DNA of 64,000 bases from VRUE01 sp963732225 (GTDB lineage Bacteria > Actinomycetota > Thermoleophilia > Solirubrobacterales > 70-9), in the NCBI GenBank assembly GCA_963732225.1, contig CAVSYR010000002.1, positions 496,001 through 560,000 of the forward strand, in the 5' to 3' direction. This document shows, one piece after another, positions 51,953-60,230 of the stretch (position 1 is the stretch's first letter; each line of letters begins with the position of its first letter). The position numbers and the translations under genes were made by a program. The notes under the pieces were generated by a model. That model did no database searches, was not told the origin of the DNA, and was given only the letters and a program-made list of their open reading frames with translations.

Positions 51953-53383
51953 TTATTGCGTTCGGCCGCGCAAGATGACACGCCCCCCACGCGACGGGAT
52001 CATCGTCACGTTGCGGTGCAGGGCGCGCTCGGGCTCGGGCTCGGCGGCCTCGAGGTCGAGGCGGCGGGCGGTTGCCTCGAGCACGACGCGCATCTCGGCC
52101 ATCGCCAGGGCGGCACCGAGGCAGCGGCGGATGCCGCCGCCGAAGGGGATCCACTCATAGGTGCCCGGTTTGCGCCCGAGCCAGCGCTCGGGGCGGAACT
52201 CGAACGGTTCGGGGTAGAGGTCCTCGCGATGGTGGACGAGCAGGATGCTCATCCCGATCGGCGTGTCGGCGGAGACGCCGTAGTGGCCGAGCTGCCAGGG
52301 CACCGTCACCCGGCGGCCGATGAAGGGCACGACCGGGCGCGAGCGCATGCTCTCGATGATCGTCGCCTCGACCTGCTCCTCGGCGTTGCCGCCGTTGCGG
52401 GTCGCCTCGCGCAGCGCCTCGTGCGCGTCGGGGTTGCGGACCAGGCGCTCCCAGGCCCAGGCGAGTGAGTTGGCGGTGGTCTCGTGGCCGGCGAGGACGA
52501 GGGTGAGCAGCTCGTCGCGGACTTCTTTGTCGTCCATCGCCTCGCCCTCCTCGGTGCGCGCCTGCAGCAGCAGCGAGAGGATGTCGCGGCGCTCCGCCAG
52601 GTGCTCGTCGGTGCGGCGGGCCTTGATCACCGCGTAGGTCGGCCTGTCGAGCAGGGCAACGCCGAGTTTGACCACGCCGACCGCCTCTTCGCGGCCGATG
52701 TTGAGCAGTTCGCCGGCCTGGCCGACCAGGGAGGTTGAGGCGTTGACCAGGAGCTTGACCGTTGAGCGCATCCGGTCCTCGGGTGTGCCGCGCTCGGGCT
52801 TGCCCTCGATGCCGAAGATCCCGGCCATGATCACGTCGAGGGTGATCGCCTGCATGCGCGGGGCCAGCGCGAAGGGCTGGTTCAGCGGCCAGCGGTCGAG
52901 CTCGCGTTCGGTCGCCTCGGTGATCATCGCCGTATAGCGCTCGATCGCCTCACCGTGGAAGGGGGGCAGCAGCAGCTTGCGCTGGCGCATGTGGCGGTCG
53001 CCGAGCGAGGTGAGGACCGAGCCGGTGCCGAGGATCGGCCGCAGCGGCGACTCGCCGGTGAGCGAGGGCGCCAGCTCTGGTTTGGCGGTGAAGAGCGAGC
53101 GAACGTGGTCGGGGTGGCTGGTGACGACCGGGCCACCGGGCATCGCGGTCCGCATGCGGAAGACCTCACCGATGCGCCGTTTGGCGCCGAAGACGTACTC
53201 GATCTGGCGCTGGGTGAAGCGCAGCATCTGGGCGGCGCGGGGCAGTGGCACAACTGGCGGCTTCGGCATTCCCGCCGCCAGAGCGGCCTCGATCGGCCCG
53301 GCCGGGGAAGGGGGCGCCTCGCCGACGAGATCGGGGAAGGCCGGCTCGTCGGTGCTGGCGGGACGCTCGGCGACGCTGCTCAC
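51953..53383 (-). CDS. Cytochrome P450
   Basis: 476 residues from GTG 53383. Landmarks: the I-helix oxygen-binding LVLAGHETTANSLAWA (about residue 300), the K-helix ESMRSRP (ExxR), the PERF-like FRPERW, and the heme loop IPFGGGIRRCLGAALAMAEM with the axial Cys (about 421). No membrane anchor, so soluble bacterial class I, needing ferredoxin and reductase; the 7Fe ferredoxin at 33.5 kb is a possible but unproven partner. It is divergent from pyruvate kinase. Substrate unknown. Confidence 0.93.
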   Translation of the reverse strand: MSSVAERPASTDEPAFPDLVGEAPPSPAGPIEAALAAGMPKPPVVPLPRAAQMLRFTQRQIEYVFGAKRRIGEVFRMRTAMPGGPVVTSHPDHVRSLFTAKPELAPSLTGESPLRPILGTGSVLTSLGDRHMRQRKLLLPPFHGEAIERYTAMITEATERELDRWPLNQPFALAPRMQAITLDVIMAGIFGIEGKPERGTPEDRMRSTVKLLVNASTSLVGQAGELLNIGREEAVGVVKLGVALLDRPTYAVIKARRTDEHLAERRDILSLLLQARTEEGEAMDDKEVRDELLTLVLAGHETTANSLAWAWERLVRNPDAHEALREATRNGGNAEEQVEATIIESMRSRPVVPFIGRRVTVPWQLGHYGVSADTPIGMSILLVHHREDLYPEPFEFRPERWLGRKPGTYEWIPFGGGIRRCLGAALAMAEMRVVLEATARRLDLEAAEPEPERALHRNVTMIPSRGGRVILRGRTQ

Positions 53384-53461
53384 CGCTCCATTGTCACAGA
53401 GATCGGTGTAAAGGTCGCGTTTTCACAGGGTGCGATCCGTCACTCTCTACAGTCAGTGGAA

Positions 53462-54877
53462 ATGCACCACGGCAGGCGAACGAAGATCATCGCGACGGTA
53501 GGACCGGCTAGTTGGGAGCCCGAGACGCTGGTGCGCCTGATCGAGGCTGGCGCCGACGTCTTCCGGCTCAACTTCTCCCACGCCGACCGCGACCGGCACG
53601 CGCGCACGGTAGAGGCGATCCGCGCAGCGGCCGAGCAGGTCGGCGAAGAGGTGGCGGTGCTCGGCGACCTGCCCGGGCCGAAGCTGCGGATCGGCGAGCT
53701 GCGCGACGACGTCGCCGAGCTCGAGACCGGCATGCACGTGAAGCTGACGCCGCAGCAGGTCGAGGGCGACAGGGAGACGATTCCGGTCACCTGGCCCGGG
53801 GTGACCTCGCTGGCCCAGGACGAGCCCGTCTACCTCGCCGACGGCTCGATCCGCCTGCGCGTGCGCGGCCCTGAAGACGGCGGCATCGATTGCGAGGTCG
53901 AGGTCGGCGGCACGCTCTCCTCGCACAAGGGCATGAACGTGCCGGGGATCAAGACGCCGGCGGCGACTACGGGCGACCTCGGTTGGGTCGAGTTCGCGGT
54001 CGAACAGGGGATCGACCTGCTGGCGGTCTCCTTCGTCTCCACCGCGGCCGACCTCGAGCCGGTCTACGAGCGGCTGCGCGGCCTCGACTCCGACATCCCG
54101 CTGATCGCCAAGATCGAGAAGCAGCAGGCGGCCGAGAACGCCGAGGAGATCGTCGCCGCGGCGACGGGGGGAGTGATGGTGGCTCGCGGGGATCTTGGGA
54201 TCGAGGTGCCGTTGGCGCAGGTGCCGGTATTGCAGAAGCGGCTGATCCGTGGCGCCGGCAAGCGCTCCAAGCCGGCGATTACGGCGACGCAGATGCTGGC
54301 CTCGATGGTGATCGCGCGGCGACCAACTCGGGCCGAGGTGACCGACGTCGCCAACGCGATTTACGACGGCACCGACGCGGTGATGCTCTCCGAGGAGACC
54401 GCGGTCGGCCAGCACCCGGTCGAGGTGGTGCGAGTGATGGATCAGATCGCTCGCGCGACCGAGCCCGACCTCCCTTATGGCGACTGGCTCTTCGGCCGCA
54501 CCGACCAGGCGACCCAGGACGTCGCCGACTCGGTCGCCCAGGGCGCGGTGGGTGCGGTCTACCGGCTTGGACTGGCGGCGCTGGTGGTGCCGACCAGCAG
54601 CGGCCGCACCGCGCGCCTCGTCTCCGCCCACCGGCCCAACGTGCCGGTGCTGGCGGTTTCACCGCGGATCGAGACGGTGCGCCGGCTGAAGCTGCTCTTC
54701 GGCGTCACCGCCGTGCTCAACGAGCACGAGAGCGACGTGCGCGGCCTGCTGCAGGACTGCGCTGCGCTGGCGGCCAAACACGGCATCGCTGCCTCGGGCG
54801 ACCTGATCGCGATCACCGCGGGCCTGCCGGAGCAAGAGTTGGGCACCAACCTCTTCGAGGTCCACCGCGTGCCCTGA
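53462..54877 (+). CDS. pyk: Pyruvate kinase
   Basis: 471 residues from ATG 53462 with TACAGT 8 nt upstream (GTG 53456 adds two residues). The N-terminus RTKIIATVGPAS and FRLNFSHA are the canonical opening; DLPGPKLRIG follows, then the divalent-metal and PEP site IAKIEKQQAAEN...GVMVARGDLGIEVP, the MLASMVIARRPTRAEVTDVANAIYDGTDAVMLSEETAVG segment and the C-terminal allosteric domain. Converts PEP and ADP to pyruvate and ATP. Normal length, single copy here. Confidence 0.96.
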   Translation: MHHGRRTKIIATVGPASWEPETLVRLIEAGADVFRLNFSHADRDRHARTVEAIRAAAEQVGEEVAVLGDLPGPKLRIGELRDDVAELETGMHVKLTPQQVEGDRETIPVTWPGVTSLAQDEPVYLADGSIRLRVRGPEDGGIDCEVEVGGTLSSHKGMNVPGIKTPAATTGDLGWVEFAVEQGIDLLAVSFVSTAADLEPVYERLRGLDSDIPLIAKIEKQQAAENAEEIVAAATGGVMVARGDLGIEVPLAQVPVLQKRLIRGAGKRSKPAITATQMLASMVIARRPTRAEVTDVANAIYDGTDAVMLSEETAVGQHPVEVVRVMDQIARATEPDLPYGDWLFGRTDQATQDVADSVAQGAVGAVYRLGLAALVVPTSSGRTARLVSAHRPNVPVLAVSPRIETVRRLKLLFGVTAVLNEHESDVRGLLQDCAALAAKHGIAASGDLIAITAGLPEQELGTNLFEVHRVP

Positions 54878-54902
54878 GCGTTCTGGGGCCGGCGAAGTCG
54901 CA

Positions 54903-54908
54903 TAGGGT
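54903..54908 (+). promoter_or_regulatory. -10 hexamer TAGGGT, leaderless promoter of the crotonase gene
   Basis: TAGGGT ends 6 nt before ATG 54915; no Shine-Dalgarno. Confidence 0.5.
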
Positions 54909-54914
54909 TTTCGC

Positions 54915-55688
54915 ATGGCTATTCGACTAGAGCGTGACGGGGGATTGGCGGTCGCCACTCTCGACAGCCCGCCGCTCAATCTCTTCGATCGCGAGATGTT
55001 CGAAGCCCTGCAAGAGACGATCGTTGCGGTGGAGGCCGATCTGCCGCGGGCGCTGCTGATTCGCGCCGAGGGGCGCGCCGTCTCCGGCGGGGTCAACGTC
55101 GCCGAGTTCGACGGGTTGACGCCGGAGCGGGCGAGCGCCCTCTGGGACGATCTCATCGGCGCGGTCGAACGGGTTGAAACGCTGCCGCTCCCCGTTGTCT
55201 TTGCCGCCCACGCGCTGACCCTGACCGCGGCCTTTGAGCTGGCGCTGGGCTGCGACCTCATCCTCGCCGCGCGCTCGGCCAAGTTCGGCCTGGTCGAGAA
55301 AGTGGTGGGGCTGACGCCTTCGATGGGTGGGACGCAGCGGCTGGCTGAGCGGGCCGGCAGTGGCCGCGCCCGCGAGTTCGTGATGACCGGCGAGCTCTTT
55401 GGTGCCGAGCAGCTGGAGGGCTGGGGCGTCGTCAACCGGGTCTATGAGGACGATGGCTTCGAGGAGAAGGCGCGCGCCTTCACCGCCGAGCTGGCGGCCG
55501 GCCCGACCAAGGCGCACGCGATGACGAAGCTGGTCCTGCGCCGTTTCCGCGAGGGCGGCATTCCCGCTGCGGATGAGGCGATCCGCACCGAGGCCGGCGA
55601 GCTCTTCGCCAGCGAGGACCTGCAGCGCGCGGTCAAGACCTTCCTCGAGCACGGTGGACCCGGCCACGCCACCTTCGAGGGTCGCTGA
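54915..55688 (+). CDS. Enoyl-CoA hydratase/isomerase (crotonase) family protein
   Basis: 257 residues. Crotonase fold: NLFDREMFEALQE early, the first oxyanion-hole loop GRAVSGGVNVAEF, the second glycine loop in the ALTLTAAFELALGCDLILA segment, and EKVVGLTPSMGGTQRLAERAG carrying the catalytic Glu position. Substrate is a CoA ester, probably in fatty acid or aromatic catabolism. The next gene is a PaaI-like thioesterase with its own promoter 20 nt downstream. Confidence 0.88.
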   Translation: MAIRLERDGGLAVATLDSPPLNLFDREMFEALQETIVAVEADLPRALLIRAEGRAVSGGVNVAEFDGLTPERASALWDDLIGAVERVETLPLPVVFAAHALTLTAAFELALGCDLILAARSAKFGLVEKVVGLTPSMGGTQRLAERAGSGRAREFVMTGELFGAEQLEGWGVVNRVYEDDGFEEKARAFTAELAAGPTKAHAMTKLVLRRFREGGIPAADEAIRTEAGELFASEDLQRAVKTFLEHGGPGHATFEGR

Positions 55689-55694
55689 ACGGGA

Positions 55695-55700
55695 TAGGGT
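55695..55700 (+). promoter_or_regulatory. -10 hexamer TAGGGT, leaderless promoter of the thioesterase gene
   Basis: TAGGGT ends 7 nt before ATG 55708; no Shine-Dalgarno. Confidence 0.5.
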
Positions 55701-55707
55701 CTCGCCG

Positions 55708-56178
55708 ATGGACCCTTTCGACGCAATTGCACAGGGGATGACCCAGGCCGTGCCGTTTGCCGGTTTCCTCGGAGTCGAGGTCACCCACGTCGAGGCGGGC
55801 AAGGCAACCGTAGTGCTCCCCGAGCGCGCTGAGCTAACCAACCACGTCGGTTCCCAGCACGCCGGCGCTCTCTTCACCGCTGCCGAGGCAGCATCGGGCG
55901 CTGCTTTCGTCGGCGCCTTTGTCGAGCGCATGGCGGATGTCACGCCGCTCGCTCGCAGCGCCGAGATCTCCTACGAAAAAATCGCCAAAGGCCCGATCGA
56001 GGCCAAGGCCACGCTGGGCGTTCCCGCCGACGAGGCGCTAGCCACCCTCGACGCCGAGGGCAAGGTCGTCTTCCCCTGTCAGATCGAGCTGACCGACGCC
56101 GATGGCCAGCGAGTAGCCACCGCCACGGTCCAGTGGCACGTGCGGCTGAACAAGCCCAGCGAGCCGCAAGCCGCCTAA
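55708..56178 (+). CDS. PaaI/DUF4442-like hotdog-fold thioesterase
   Basis: 156 residues. The hotdog fold is suggested by PFAGFLGVEVTHVEAGKATVVLPERAELTNHVGSQHAGALFTAAEAASG, where N-H-x-G-x-x-H-A-G-A aligns with the catalytic and phosphopantetheine-binding loop of PaaI-type acyl-CoA thioesterases. The rest is the paired-strand core up to RVATATVQWHVRL. Likely hydrolyses acyl-CoAs, perhaps with the adjacent crotonase. It lies just before tRNA-Arg(ACG). Confidence 0.8.
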   Translation: MDPFDAIAQGMTQAVPFAGFLGVEVTHVEAGKATVVLPERAELTNHVGSQHAGALFTAAEAASGAAFVGAFVERMADVTPLARSAEISYEKIAKGPIEAKATLGVPADEALATLDAEGKVVFPCQIELTDADGQRVATATVQWHVRLNKPSEPQAA

Positions 56179-56230
56179 CCACCGCCCCGAATCCCTAGAA
56201 TCGCCCCTCCGGGCCTCCCTGCCCACCCCC

Positions 56231-56304
56231 GCGCCAGTAGCTCAGTTGGATAGAGCGTCGGTCTACGAAACCGAAGGTCACAGGTTCGAATCCTGTCTGG
56301 CGCG
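56231..56304 (+). tRNA. tRNA-Arg (anticodon ACG)
   Basis: 74 nt. Acceptor GCGCCAG/CTGGCGC, anticodon stem TCGGT..ACCGA with loop CTACGAA (anticodon ACG), T arm ACAGG-TTCGAAT-CCTGT, discriminator G, no CCA encoded. It is the target of island 2, whose first gene begins 3 nt past its end. Confidence 0.96.
56260..56304 (+). repeat. Left attachment repeat of island 2, inside tRNA-Arg(ACG)
   Basis: 45 bases identical to 63410-63454, from the 5' side of the anticodon loop to the discriminator base, then divergent at both sides. Confidence 0.9.
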
Positions 56305-56306
56305 CT

Positions 56307-56621
56307 GTGACCGACGAGGGTCTGATCAACGAGGCCGGTCGCCGGCTCTCCAACGCCGCCCCCGATGCGGACGTGATCCTCTTTGGCTCGCGTGCTCGCG
56401 GAGAAGCTCATGAGGACAGCGATCTGGACCTGCTCGTCATCGAGCCTGACTTCGACCGCCGAAGCGACGAGTACGTTCGGCTCCGCAAGGAGCTCCGCGG
56501 ACTCGAAGTCGCCGTCGACCTGATCGTCTATCGGAGACGAGAGGCCGAGATGTGGCGCAGTGTTCCCGGCACCTTTCTCCACCAAGCCTTGGAGGAAGGC
56601 CGTGTCCTCTCCGGAGGGTGA
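56307..56621 (+). CDS. MNT-domain nucleotidyltransferase (antitoxin of a HEPN pair)
   Basis: 104 residues from GTG 56307, three bases past the tRNA end. The DNA polymerase beta-like motif VILFGSRARGEAHEDSDLDLLVIE carries GSRARG and the two metal-binding Asp of DLDLL; a third acidic residue is in AVDLIVY. In MntA-HepT pairs this enzyme AMP-ylates the HEPN toxin and silences it. It overlaps the HEPN gene by 20 nt, which supports a two-gene operon. Confidence 0.85.
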   Translation: MTDEGLINEAGRRLSNAAPDADVILFGSRARGEAHEDSDLDLLVIEPDFDRRSDEYVRLRKELRGLEVAVDLIVYRRREAEMWRSVPGTFLHQALEEGRVLSGG

Positions 56622-57012
56622 TCTCAAGGCAACCTCTCGGATCCTCGCCCGCAAGGCAGAAGAGGATGCGACTGCAGTACGTGAATTCACAGGGAACCTG
56701 GAAATCTCCGACAGCATCATTGGATTCCACGCCCAGCAGGCCGTCGAGAAGTGGCTGAAGGCTGTCACCGCCGCACGCGGGATTCGACATAAGCCAATCC
56801 ACGACATCGATCGCTTGATCGAACTACTGGAAAAAGCAGACATCGAGCTGCCACTAGATCGCGATCGTCTTTCTGGCCTAACCCAATACGCGGTTCCAAT
56901 GCGCTACGACGAACTGCTTGACGCCGAGTCTCTCGACCGGGAGGCCACGGTTAATCTGGTCAATGAAGTTGGCGAGTGGGCAACGGACCTGCTCCCACCC
57001 TCAGATTCTTAG
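56602..57012 (+). CDS. HEPN-domain protein (putative RNase toxin)
   Basis: 136 residues from GTG 56602. Four-helix HEPN fold: SSPEGDLKATSRILARKAEEDATAVREF, IIGFHAQQAVEKWLKAV, then the region ARGIRHKPIHDIDRL where an R-x4-6-H motif is present (RHKPIH), and a C-terminal helix pair. HEPN proteins cleave RNA when not AMP-ylated. It overlaps the nucleotidyltransferase and is followed at once by a recombinase remnant. Confidence 0.78.
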   Translation: MSSPEGDLKATSRILARKAEEDATAVREFTGNLEISDSIIGFHAQQAVEKWLKAVTAARGIRHKPIHDIDRLIELLEKADIELPLDRDRLSGLTQYAVPMRYDELLDAESLDREATVNLVNEVGEWATDLLPPSDS

Positions 57013-57047
57013 CCGAACATCTGAGGCTGAGGGGGCGCTGCTCTGTC

Positions 57048-57473
57048 ATGAGACTTCGATGGCGAGGCCCTGAAGGTCAGAAGGACCCCCACGAGGGCAC
57101 GATCCTCGACGGCACCAAGACCGACCACGACGCAGGAAGGCCGTCCCGTCCCGCGGCGACCTTGGCCTGGATGATCGAAGCCCAGATGCGGCTCAACGGC
57201 GAGGACTGCGATCTCCTCTTCACGACCCCAACCGGCCGCATGTGGCGCGAGCGCAACTTCTACCGCGACCTCTGGAAACCAACCCAGCAAGCCTCTGGCC
57301 TAGACATCCGCCCCCACGAGTGCCGCCACTCCTACGTCACCCGCCTCCGCGCCGCCGGCATCAACGACGCCGACCTAGCCGAGATCGCCGGCCACCGCGT
57401 CGAGACGATGCTGGCGCGGTATACGCACGCGGTGGGGAAGAGCTTTCGCGCCGTAAGAGAGGTCATTGAATGA
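57048..57473 (+). pseudogene. 5'-truncated tyrosine recombinase (integrase) remnant
   Basis: About 141 residues from ATG 57048. The C-terminal catalytic part is clear: TKTDHDAGR, then IRPHECRHSYVTRLRAAGINDADLAEIAGHRVETMLARYTHAVG with H-E-C-R (second Arg box), GH and the nucleophile Tyr in RYTH. The N-terminal core-binding domain and the first catalytic Arg are missing, so it cannot catalyse. It overlaps the ATPase start by 4 nt (ATGA). Its position between the HEPN and ATPase genes shows that cargo was gained or the integrase cut short. Confidence 0.8.
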
Positions 57474-59362
57474 GTTCAAGCCATTTCGAGCTTGAGACTG
57501 GAAAGATAACCCCCATGCAGCCGGTATTCGTAGAGAGAATTGTGGTTGAAGAGGGATTCCTCGACGGCCTAGATCTCGCCTTTCAGCCTGGCCTGAATGT
57601 ACTGATCGGACCGCGGGGCGTTGGGAAGACAAGCGTAATTCTTCTACTGCGGTACTGCCTTGGTGCTTCGGCATTTTCGGATAGCTCACAAGAGAGTTCT
57701 GACCGCCATGCGCGAGCTATCTTGGGGGAGGATGGAAGGGTGTCGGTCGCGCTACGGGTCGAAGGAGAGACCTACATACTCAGCCGTCGCGCAGGCGATG
57801 ACCAGCCTGAAGGAGAAGTAACGGAGCTACCGCTGCCCATTGTCCTCGCGCAGGCTGAGATCGAGGAACTCGGATTGTCGGCGAGAGGGCGTCTTCGTCT
57901 CATCGACGGTTTCAGATCAGATCTACCTCGCAAGTCTGACCATGAACGCGCCGCTCTGTCCGATGCCCGTTCTCAGACGATCGCTTTGTCGGATCTTCGG
58001 CAGAGCCTTGAGGATCGCCGTTCCGAGGTCTCGGCACTGGAGCAAGCAAAGCAAGAACTCAAAGAAGCGGAAGACGACGCACGTACTACGGAAGCATCAG
58101 CCGAGGAGGCATCTGTTGAGCTCCAGGAGCTAGACAAGCTAGGGCACCAAATTGCCGCTGGACAAACCAAGCTCACGATCTTGATGCGCAGCAAGGCAGC
58201 ACTGAGTGATTGGTTGTCTGAGATTTCCGCCACCCGCCGAGCTGTGCCTTCCGTAGAGAGCTATCCACCCGACGACGACCTTCTCGTGGAGGCCCGCGTC
58301 CGGTTGAAAGAGGCAGTACGGATGCTCGAAGAAGCCGAGCGCCAGATAACTGAAGAGCTGGAGCAGGTTGACTCTCAGACCGAGAGTCAAAAACGCGAAG
58401 TCACTGAATGGGAAGATTCTGCGCGTGATCTACGTCGGCTGGTTGAGAGCGTTACTGAAGGGGCTGGGGTTGCGACCCGGCGAGTGTCGGCCGGCCGGGA
58501 GCGCGTTTCCCAGCTAGAAGCGCTGTCCGTCTTGGTCAATGAACAGGAAGAAAAGCTTGGCGAAGTTGCCGCCGCTAGGAGTTCGGCTCTCGATTTGCTC
58601 GAAGGTTTGCGGGCGCAACAGCATGCGGAGCGTCTGAAAGTTGCTGAATCGCTCAACTCCGCGTTGAAACCACCCATACAAGTTTCAGTTCGTTCTTCTG
58701 GCCTATGGGAGGACTATGCCGAGGCAATCTCAGCCGCTTTGAAGGGGTCGGGACTTCACTACAGTGACCTTGCCCAGAAGCTCGCTGAGGGAATGAGTCC
58801 AAGACAGTTGGCTGATGCGGTAGAGCAGGAGAACGCCGATTCCATTGCTGAATGTGCTGAAGTTCCGCCCGAGCGCGCCCGTCGTGTCGTTGACAGACTT
58901 CGCGAGGTGGGGCTTGCGGATGTACTCACAGCGGATCTAGATGATTATGTCGAGGTTGCGCTGCTAGACGGCGATCGCTACAAGACATCGGAGACCCTCT
59001 CCACTGGTCAGCGATGCACAGCGGTTCTACCGTTGGTCCTCCGTCACGAGGAGCGACCGGTAGTCCTAGACCAGCCCGAGGACCACCTCGACGGCGGCTT
59101 TATAGTCGAAACCCTCGTTAAAGGGATACAGGCTCGTCGAGATGGTAGCCAGCTGATCATCGCAACCCACAATCCCAATATTCCTGTTCTCGGCGACGCT
59201 CGACAAGTTACGCTCTTGGGATCAGACGGGCGACGCGGCTTCAAACGTCACACAGGAAGGCTTTTGGACCCTAAGATTGTCGATGCGATTACGTCGGTGA
59301 TGGAGGGTGGCCAAGAAGCATTCGATCGTAGGGCGAGCTTCTACGACAATGCCCAGCGGTGA
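57470..59362 (+). CDS. SMC/RecF-like ABC ATPase with coiled coil
   Basis: 630 residues from ATG 57470; ATG 57515 is an alternative. Head domain halves flank a long coiled coil: Walker A LIGPRGVGKTS (47-54), an ATP-binding lobe, coiled-coil segments (about 165-385), then signature LSTGQ (510-514), Walker B PVVLDQPE (530-537, followed by DHLDG) and an H-loop ATHNPN (565-570). The DQPED-L-D Walker B is typical of RecF/SbcC/SMC-like ATPases in defence islands. No nuclease or toxin domain is visible. It overlaps the kinase gene by 14 nt. Likely a DNA-structure or phage sensor; the trigger is unknown. Confidence 0.8.
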   Translation: MSSSHFELETGKITPMQPVFVERIVVEEGFLDGLDLAFQPGLNVLIGPRGVGKTSVILLLRYCLGASAFSDSSQESSDRHARAILGEDGRVSVALRVEGETYILSRRAGDDQPEGEVTELPLPIVLAQAEIEELGLSARGRLRLIDGFRSDLPRKSDHERAALSDARSQTIALSDLRQSLEDRRSEVSALEQAKQELKEAEDDARTTEASAEEASVELQELDKLGHQIAAGQTKLTILMRSKAALSDWLSEISATRRAVPSVESYPPDDDLLVEARVRLKEAVRMLEEAERQITEELEQVDSQTESQKREVTEWEDSARDLRRLVESVTEGAGVATRRVSAGRERVSQLEALSVLVNEQEEKLGEVAAARSSALDLLEGLRAQQHAERLKVAESLNSALKPPIQVSVRSSGLWEDYAEAISAALKGSGLHYSDLAQKLAEGMSPRQLADAVEQENADSIAECAEVPPERARRVVDRLREVGLADVLTADLDDYVEVALLDGDRYKTSETLSTGQRCTAVLPLVLRHEERPVVLDQPEDHLDGGFIVETLVKGIQARRDGSQLIIATHNPNIPVLGDARQVTLLGSDGRRGFKRHTGRLLDPKIVDAITSVMEGGQEAFDRRASFYDNAQR

Positions 59363-60230
59363 TCATTTCGATGAGCCCGCACGCCGACTTCGGTTGGGGC
59401 GGGCCCAGGAGCGAATACTCGCGGCCCGCCTGCTAGGGGAGCGTGGAACTGCTGCTGATATTGCTGCTCTGCAGAAAGCTAGAAACCGTGAGCTAGATCA
59501 CCATGTGCACCGGGCAATCATGCAGGCCCTGGACCACACTCGCTCCGGTTCAGGCATCCCTCGGGAGCCTGGAGTACCAGCGGATCAAGATCAAGAGGCA
59601 TATTCACTTGCGTTCCGATCGGTCGCAAAGATGTTGGTTCATGAGTTGCGAGACATCGTTGGATTTGCCAGGCTGGATATCGCACGCGAGGTACCTGATG
59701 TGGACAGGAGCCGAGCAGCGAGGTCGATCGAGCGCATCGCGGAGCTCTTGGATGCCATCGAGGAGCTTGGTGACATCTCGACTGGAGTTGAATGGGAGCG
59801 TTTCGATCTCTCGGAGCTCATCTTCAAGATTGTCGAGCGAGAAGAAGTGCGCCTGAGCGCGGGGGTTGAGGTGATCGGCCCGGCCAGACTCCCGGTGACC
59901 GGTAGTCCGGCGCTCGTTGATCTCGCCCTAGCAAAGGGGATTGAGAATGCAGCGGAGAGCACCGAAATAGGCCCAAATCCTAAATCCGCACTACTGCTCA
60001 ATTGGGGAGTGACTGATCGTGACGCGTGGTTTGTCGTAATCGATGACGGTGTGGGGCTCGCTCCCAACATCGATGTATTTGGTTTCGCAAAGAGCGATAA
60101 GGAGGGTCACCTCGGAGTCGGACTCGCCCTGGCATCGGAAGCGATTAAGGCTATGTCCGGCACGCTGACCCTTGAGGCAAATGCGGGCAGCGGCGCAACT
60201 CTTCGGGCCACCTGGCCTATTCAAATATGA
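59349..60230 (+). CDS. Soluble histidine kinase-like protein
   Basis: 293 residues from ATG 59349, inside the end of the ATPase gene. No membrane segment. An N-terminal helical part (HEAT-like: AARLLGERGTAADIAALQKARNRELDHHVHRAIMQAL) precedes a dimerisation helix with the H-box MLVHELRDIVGF (His about 98), then the HATPase: N-box ALAKGIENAAES (Asn about 200), G1 VIDDGVGL (about 231), and G2 GHLGVGLALASEAI (about 253). It lacks a sensor domain, so the ATPase probably takes that role. It overlaps the response regulator by 4 nt. Confidence 0.8.
   Translation: MPSGDHFDEPARRLRLGRAQERILAARLLGERGTAADIAALQKARNRELDHHVHRAIMQALDHTRSGSGIPREPGVPADQDQEAYSLAFRSVAKMLVHELRDIVGFARLDIAREVPDVDRSRAARSIERIAELLDAIEELGDISTGVEWERFDLSELIFKIVEREEVRLSAGVEVIGPARLPVTGSPALVDLALAKGIENAAESTEIGPNPKSALLLNWGVTDRDAWFVVIDDGVGLAPNIDVFGFAKSDKEGHLGVGLALASEAIKAMSGTLTLEANAGSGATLRATWPIQI

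Noticed and set aside
56175..56843. Long minus-strand frame over tRNA-Arg with a C-terminal phrase like DRIRTCDLRFRRPTLYPTEL
   Set aside because: This is the usual antisense translation of a tRNA gene and overlaps the MNT and HEPN genes; no homology of its own.
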